From contig NZ_CACSJM010000035.1 of the NCBI RefSeq assembly GCF_902706185.1, forward strand, positions 1 to 43,117: 43,117 nucleotides of DNA. Direction: 5' to 3'. Source of the stretch: Roseomonas sp. 18066. GTDB lineage: Bacteria > Pseudomonadota > Alphaproteobacteria > Acetobacterales > Acetobacteraceae. The notes beneath the pieces are model-generated. The model did no database searches. It was not told the DNA's origin and was given only the letters and a program-made list of their open reading frames with translations. Every line of letters begins with the position of its first letter. Position 1 is the stretch's first letter. Below, one piece after another: positions 40,886 through 43,117 of the stretch. The position numbers and the translations under genes are program-made.

Positions 40886-41544
40886 CGGGGAGCCCGCATC
40901 CGGTAGCCGACGCCGCGCACCGTCTCGATCGCCTCGCGGCCCAGCTTGGCGCGCAGGTTGTGGACATAGACCTCGACGGCGTTGCTCTCGATCTCCTCCT
41001 GCCAGCCATAGAGGCGGGTCTCGATGTCGGGGCGCGACTTGATCACGCCCGGCCGCTCCATCAGCGCGGCGAGGACCGAGAATTCGCGGCGCGACAGCTC
41101 GACCGGGCGGCCGGCGAGCGTCACCCGCTGCGCCGCGGGATCGAGCAGGATATCGCCCAGCTGCAGCAGCGCCGCCGCCCGCCCCGCCGCGCGCCGGGCG
41201 ATGGCGCGCACCCGCGCCGCGAGCTCATCCAGGTCGAAGGGTTTTCCAAGGTGGTCGTCGGCGCCGGTGTCGAGGCCGCGGATGCGGTCGGCCACCTCGT
41301 CCAGCGCGGTCAGCAGCAGCACCGGCGTGCGGTCGCCGCCGCGCCGCCAGCCGGCCAGCAGGTCGAGGCCGGAGCCGTCGGGCAGCATGACATCCAGCAC
41401 CACGGCGTCGAAGCCGCCGGTGGCCAGCGCCGCGCGGGCATCGGCGCAGCTGGCGACGCCGTCCACCGTGGCGCCGGCCAGGCCCAGCCCGACGCGGACG
41501 GCATCCAGCAGCACCGCGTCATCCTCCACCACCAGCACCCGCAT
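40882..41544 (-). CDS. OmpR/PhoB-family response regulator (QseB/PmrA-like)
   Basis: The 220-residue regulator has a receiver domain with the acidic pair E7-D8-D9, phospho-acceptor D51 (VVLDVMLPDGSG), T79 and K101 (LGKPFDLDEL), then a winged-helix DNA-binding domain (ELSRREFSVLAALMERPGVI, and the recognition helix near NAVEVYVHNLRAKLG). It is the partner of the kinase encoded in ATGA overlap. A direct repeat CTTAAG-N5-CTTAAG of the PmrA/QseB box type lies 46 bases upstream of its start codon, pointing to autoregulation. The receiver and wing are of usual length. Confidence 0.92.
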   Translation of the reverse strand: MRVLVVEDDAVLLDAVRVGLGLAGATVDGVASCADARAALATGGFDAVVLDVMLPDGSGLDLLAGWRRGGDRTPVLLLTALDEVADRIRGLDTGADDHLGKPFDLDELAARVRAIARRAAGRAAALLQLGDILLDPAAQRVTLAGRPVELSRREFSVLAALMERPGVIKSRPDIETRLYGWQEEIESNAVEVYVHNLRAKLGREAIETVRGVGYRMRAPR

Positions 41545-41589
41545 CGCTTTTGAGATATCCTCTGCCGATGGCCGCTTTGGCCGGGTTGG

Positions 41590-41606
41590 CTTAAGGCGAC
41601 CTTAAG
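41590..41606. promoter_or_regulatory. PmrA/QseB-type box 1 (CTTAAG-N5-CTTAAG)
   Basis: Two CTTAAG half-sites with an 11-base period (CTTAAGGCGACCTTAAG). The known PmrA box is a YTTAAK-N5-YTTAAK direct repeat. It lies between the regulator gene (minus) and the coiled-coil gene (plus), so phosphorylated regulator could control both. Confidence 0.65.
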
Positions 41607-41695
41607 CGAGCGCCCCCGCGCGGCGCTTGTCTGCCGTCATGCAGATGCGTATATCGTCGAGGCCAGGGCCGCCAGCCGGCTCTGCGGAGGGCCCG

Positions 41696-42076
41696 ATGAG
41701 CGCGACCACCCCGGATGCCGTGGCTGCCGAATACGGCGCCCGCCTGGACCTGGCCATGCAGGTCGCCCAGATCGAGCGCGCCCAGGCCGAGACCCGCAAA
41801 TTCGCCGCCGAGCAGAACAAGCTGGCCGAGGAGGCGACCAAGTTCGCCGCCGAGCAGAGCAAGCTGACCGAGGAAGCGCGCAAGCTCGGCCAGGAAACCA
41901 ACAAGATGGGCGCCGAGGCGCTGAAATTCGCCGCCGAGCAGCTGAAGCTCTCGGCCGAGCAGATGAAGCTGCAGCGCGACCGCAGCCTGTCGCCCTGGCT
42001 GGCCATGGGCGCTGCCGCCGGCGGCGTGGTCACCATCGCCACCCTGCTGCTGCGGGCGCTGGGCGTGCTGCAGTAA
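41696..42076 (+). CDS. Small coiled-coil protein with C-terminal membrane anchor
   Basis: I do not recognise this 126-residue protein. Residues 35-90 are four 14-residue units (35-48, 49-62, 63-76, 77-90) beginning KFAAEQNKL, KFAAEQSKL, KLGQETNKM and KFAAEQLKL, a strong amphipathic coiled coil. A hydrophobic helix follows (about 101-119, WLAMGAAAGGVVTIATLLL), so the rod should be tail-anchored in the inner membrane with the coil in the cytoplasm or periplasm. The ATG at 41696 follows GGAGG at ideal spacing; earlier in-frame TTG/ATG codons (41627, 41639, 41645) lack such a site. It is divergent from the two-component system and flanked by two PmrA-type boxes. Role unknown; scaffolding or envelope stress protection are guesses. 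Confidence 0.78.
   Translation: MSATTPDAVAAEYGARLDLAMQVAQIERAQAETRKFAAEQNKLAEEATKFAAEQSKLTEEARKLGQETNKMGAEALKFAAEQLKLSAEQMKLQRDRSLSPWLAMGAAAGGVVTIATLLLRALGVLQ
41798..41965 (+). repeat. Four 42-base units encoding 14-residue coiled-coil repeats
   Basis: The units encode two heptads each with conserved Lys at position 1, Phe/Leu at 2, Glu at 5, Gln/Thr at 6 and Leu/Met at 9. Unit 3 is the most divergent. Perfect spacing without indels suggests origin by tandem duplication. Confidence 0.75.
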
Positions 42077-42079
42077 TCG

Positions 42080-42096
42080 TTTAAGCATTCCTTAAG
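42080..42096. promoter_or_regulatory. PmrA/QseB-type box 2 (TTTAAG-N5-CTTAAG)
   Basis: TTTAAGCATTCCTTAAG starts four bases after the coiled-coil gene stop codon and has the same 11-base period as box 1. No gene start lies within reach on the plus strand, and the minus strand leads into the antisense of the coiled-coil gene, so its target is unclear. Confidence 0.5.
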
Positions 42097-42116
42097 CTCG
42101 ACCCGCCACAAGCGCC

Positions 42117-42171
42117 GCGATCCGCCTCCTCCAGGATCGCCGCGGCGGCTGGTCCCGGGCCGTCGCGGCCC
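42117..42171. terminator. Two hairpins between converging genes
   Basis: GCGATCC (42117-42123) pairs with GGATCGC (42134-42140), and GGGCCG-TCG-CGGCCC (42157-42171) forms a six-pair stem just behind the stop codon of the binding protein on the minus strand. Neither has a U-run. Confidence 0.4.
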
Positions 42172-42180
42172 CCCCTCCCT

Positions 42181-43098
42181 TCAGGGTTCCAGCATCGGCA
42201 GCAGGTCGTGGCGCCGCGCCGCCTGCTCCAGCAGCCCATCGGTCCGGGCCTCCTGCAGGAAGCGGTTGACCTCGGCCAGCAGCGCCGGCTCGCCCGGCCG
42301 CATGGCATAGGCATAGCGGGTGACGCCGAAATCCTCCGGCATCTCGATGACGCGGAACAGGTCCTGCCCGCGCAGCAGCCGCCGCGTGTAGGGATAGTCG
42401 GAGATGAAGATATCGGCGCGGCCGGCCTGCACCTCGGCCTCCCGCGTCTGCGGCGGGCGCACCACCGACAGCGTCGCCGCGCGCAGCCGCTGCCGCATCA
42501 TCGGCTCCATCAGCGTGCCGGCGGCGACCGCCACCACCACCCCGGGCTGGTCCACCGCCTGCCAGCGCTGCAGCCCCTGGTTGCCGCGGTCGACCACGCC
42601 ATAGACCCGGCCGCGCAGATAGGCCTCGCTGAAGGCGACGCGCGCGGCGCGCTCCGGGGTGACGCCGACGCCGAACATGGCGATGTCGCAGGCCTCCTCC
42701 TCCAGCGCCTCGACGAAGCGGGCGAAGCTGGTGTCGATGAATTCGGGCCGGACCTGCAGCCGCTCGGCCAGGGCGCGGGCCATGTCGATGTCGAAGCCTT
42801 CCAGGGCACGGTTGCGCGGGTTTCGGTAACTGATCGCGTAGTATTCCGGCCAGATGCAGACCCGCAGCAGGCCGCGCGCCTGGATCGTGGCCAGGAGCGG
42901 CCGCGCCAAGACAGAGGCAGGCGCGGCCTCCGCGGCCATCAGCCCCGCCGCCGGCCCCGCGGCCAGCCCCGCCGCCAGCCCGTCGGGCTGGGCCGGCCGC
43001 GTGGCGGTCTTGTCGAGAAAAGTATTCGCGGCGTTACGCGACCAGCCGGGACGCGTTTCGGCAACAATAGCGAAACAGGTCGCCAGCAGAAGGACCAT
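42181..43098 (-). CDS. Amino-acid-type periplasmic binding protein (SBP_bac_3), N-terminus near the window edge
   Basis: The 305-residue product from ATG 43098 has the family 3 fold: RGLLRVCIWPEYYAISYRNP, LEGFDIDMARALAERL (first-lobe motif), CDIAMFGVGVTPERA and the DIFISDYPYTRRLL second-lobe segment. Its hydrophobic N-terminus (MVLLLATCFAIVA) lacks the usual positive residues of a signal peptide, and the frame is open to the edge of the window, so the true start may be upstream. A run of eight G directly precedes the ATG. An Ala/Pro-rich linker (about 33-65) separates the signal region from the domain. No transporter genes are adjacent; it converges on the coiled-coil gene. Confidence 0.83.
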   Translation of the reverse strand: MVLLLATCFAIVAETRPGWSRNAANTFLDKTATRPAQPDGLAAGLAAGPAAGLMAAEAAPASVLARPLLATIQARGLLRVCIWPEYYAISYRNPRNRALEGFDIDMARALAERLQVRPEFIDTSFARFVEALEEEACDIAMFGVGVTPERAARVAFSEAYLRGRVYGVVDRGNQGLQRWQAVDQPGVVVAVAAGTLMEPMMRQRLRAATLSVVRPPQTREAEVQAGRADIFISDYPYTRRLLRGQDLFRVIEMPEDFGVTRYAYAMRPGEPALLAEVNRFLQEARTDGLLEQAARRHDLLPMLEP

Positions 43099-43117
43099 GA
43101 CCCCCCCCGCCCCTCGC

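Noticed and set aside
42404..42604. Short frames opposite the last binding protein and opposite the coiled-coil gene (41591-42111)
   Set aside because: Antisense to supported genes and without start signals; the minus-strand frame over the coiled-coil repeats is only a reflection of the repeat.
1..43117. CRISPR array, rRNA, tRNA or insertion sequence
   Set aside because: I saw no regularly spaced repeats of CRISPR type, no tRNA-like cloverleaf with CCA context, no rRNA segments and no transposase-like frame.

Overview
The window is very G+C-rich DNA (by eye about 70% or more) with dense coding, short intergenic gaps and many ATGA or TGATG overlaps between consecutive genes. Gene content (many periplasmic solute-binding proteins, an AapJ-type amino-acid binder, a PoxB-type quinone-linked pyruvate dehydrogenase, an N-carbamoyl amino-acid hydrolase) and the style of the intergenic hairpin repeats suggest an alphaproteobacterium, most likely Acetobacteraceae of the Roseomonas type. 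That placement is inference; no rRNA or tRNA gene is present to confirm it.

Layout. 1-5642: a 5'-truncated MFS transporter, then a minus-strand pair (M20-family N-carbamoyl amino-acid/allantoate amidohydrolase followed by a peptide-type solute-binding protein) divergent from a Bcr/CflA-type drug exporter. 5746-9969 (minus): a complete SiaB-SiaC-SiaD-SiaA signalling module (kinase, phospho-switch protein, diguanylate cyclase, PP2C phosphatase) ending in a translationally coupled periplasmic binding protein. 10396-12135: poxB. 12146-17859 (minus): an operon of beta-hydroxyacid dehydrogenase, aldehyde dehydrogenase, serine acetyltransferase, VOC protein and a solute-binding protein. 18080-20452 (plus): a three-gene phospholipid operon (CDP-alcohol phosphatidyltransferase, phosphatidate cytidylyltransferase, PlsC-type acyltransferase). 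20457-22777 (minus): tyrosine recombinase, an unrecognised gene, and scpA. 22881-29087: DadA-like oxidoreductase, a hybrid histidine kinase, an AapJ-like binder and a divergent dipeptide-type binder. 29310-37400 (minus): a tripartite RND efflux operon (adaptor, pump, outer-membrane channel) followed by an MFS exporter and a dienelactone hydrolase, controlled from a divergent TetR gene (37525-38193). 38223-41544 (minus): QseBC/PmrAB-like two-component system with a class III aminotransferase downstream. 41696-42076: a small membrane-anchored coiled-coil protein. 42181-43098: another amino-acid-type binder at the edge of the window.

How the parts work together. Three themes dominate: envelope transport and efflux (three complete MFS genes, one partial, one RND system), periplasmic sensing or capture (six solute-binding proteins, none with a permease or ATPase in the window), and signal transduction (the Sia c-di-GMP module, one hybrid kinase, one QseBC-like pair, one TetR). 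The strongest candidates for something new are the Sia module fused by translational coupling to a binding protein, and the pair of PmrA/QseB-type direct-repeat boxes that flank a coiled-coil gene built from four 14-residue repeats. Regulatory DNA that can be read by eye includes twin GGAAAC-N6-GTTTCC palindromes in the TetR/RND gap, a terminator-like hairpin in the leader of the hydrolase gene, and three copies of a dispersed hairpin repeat.
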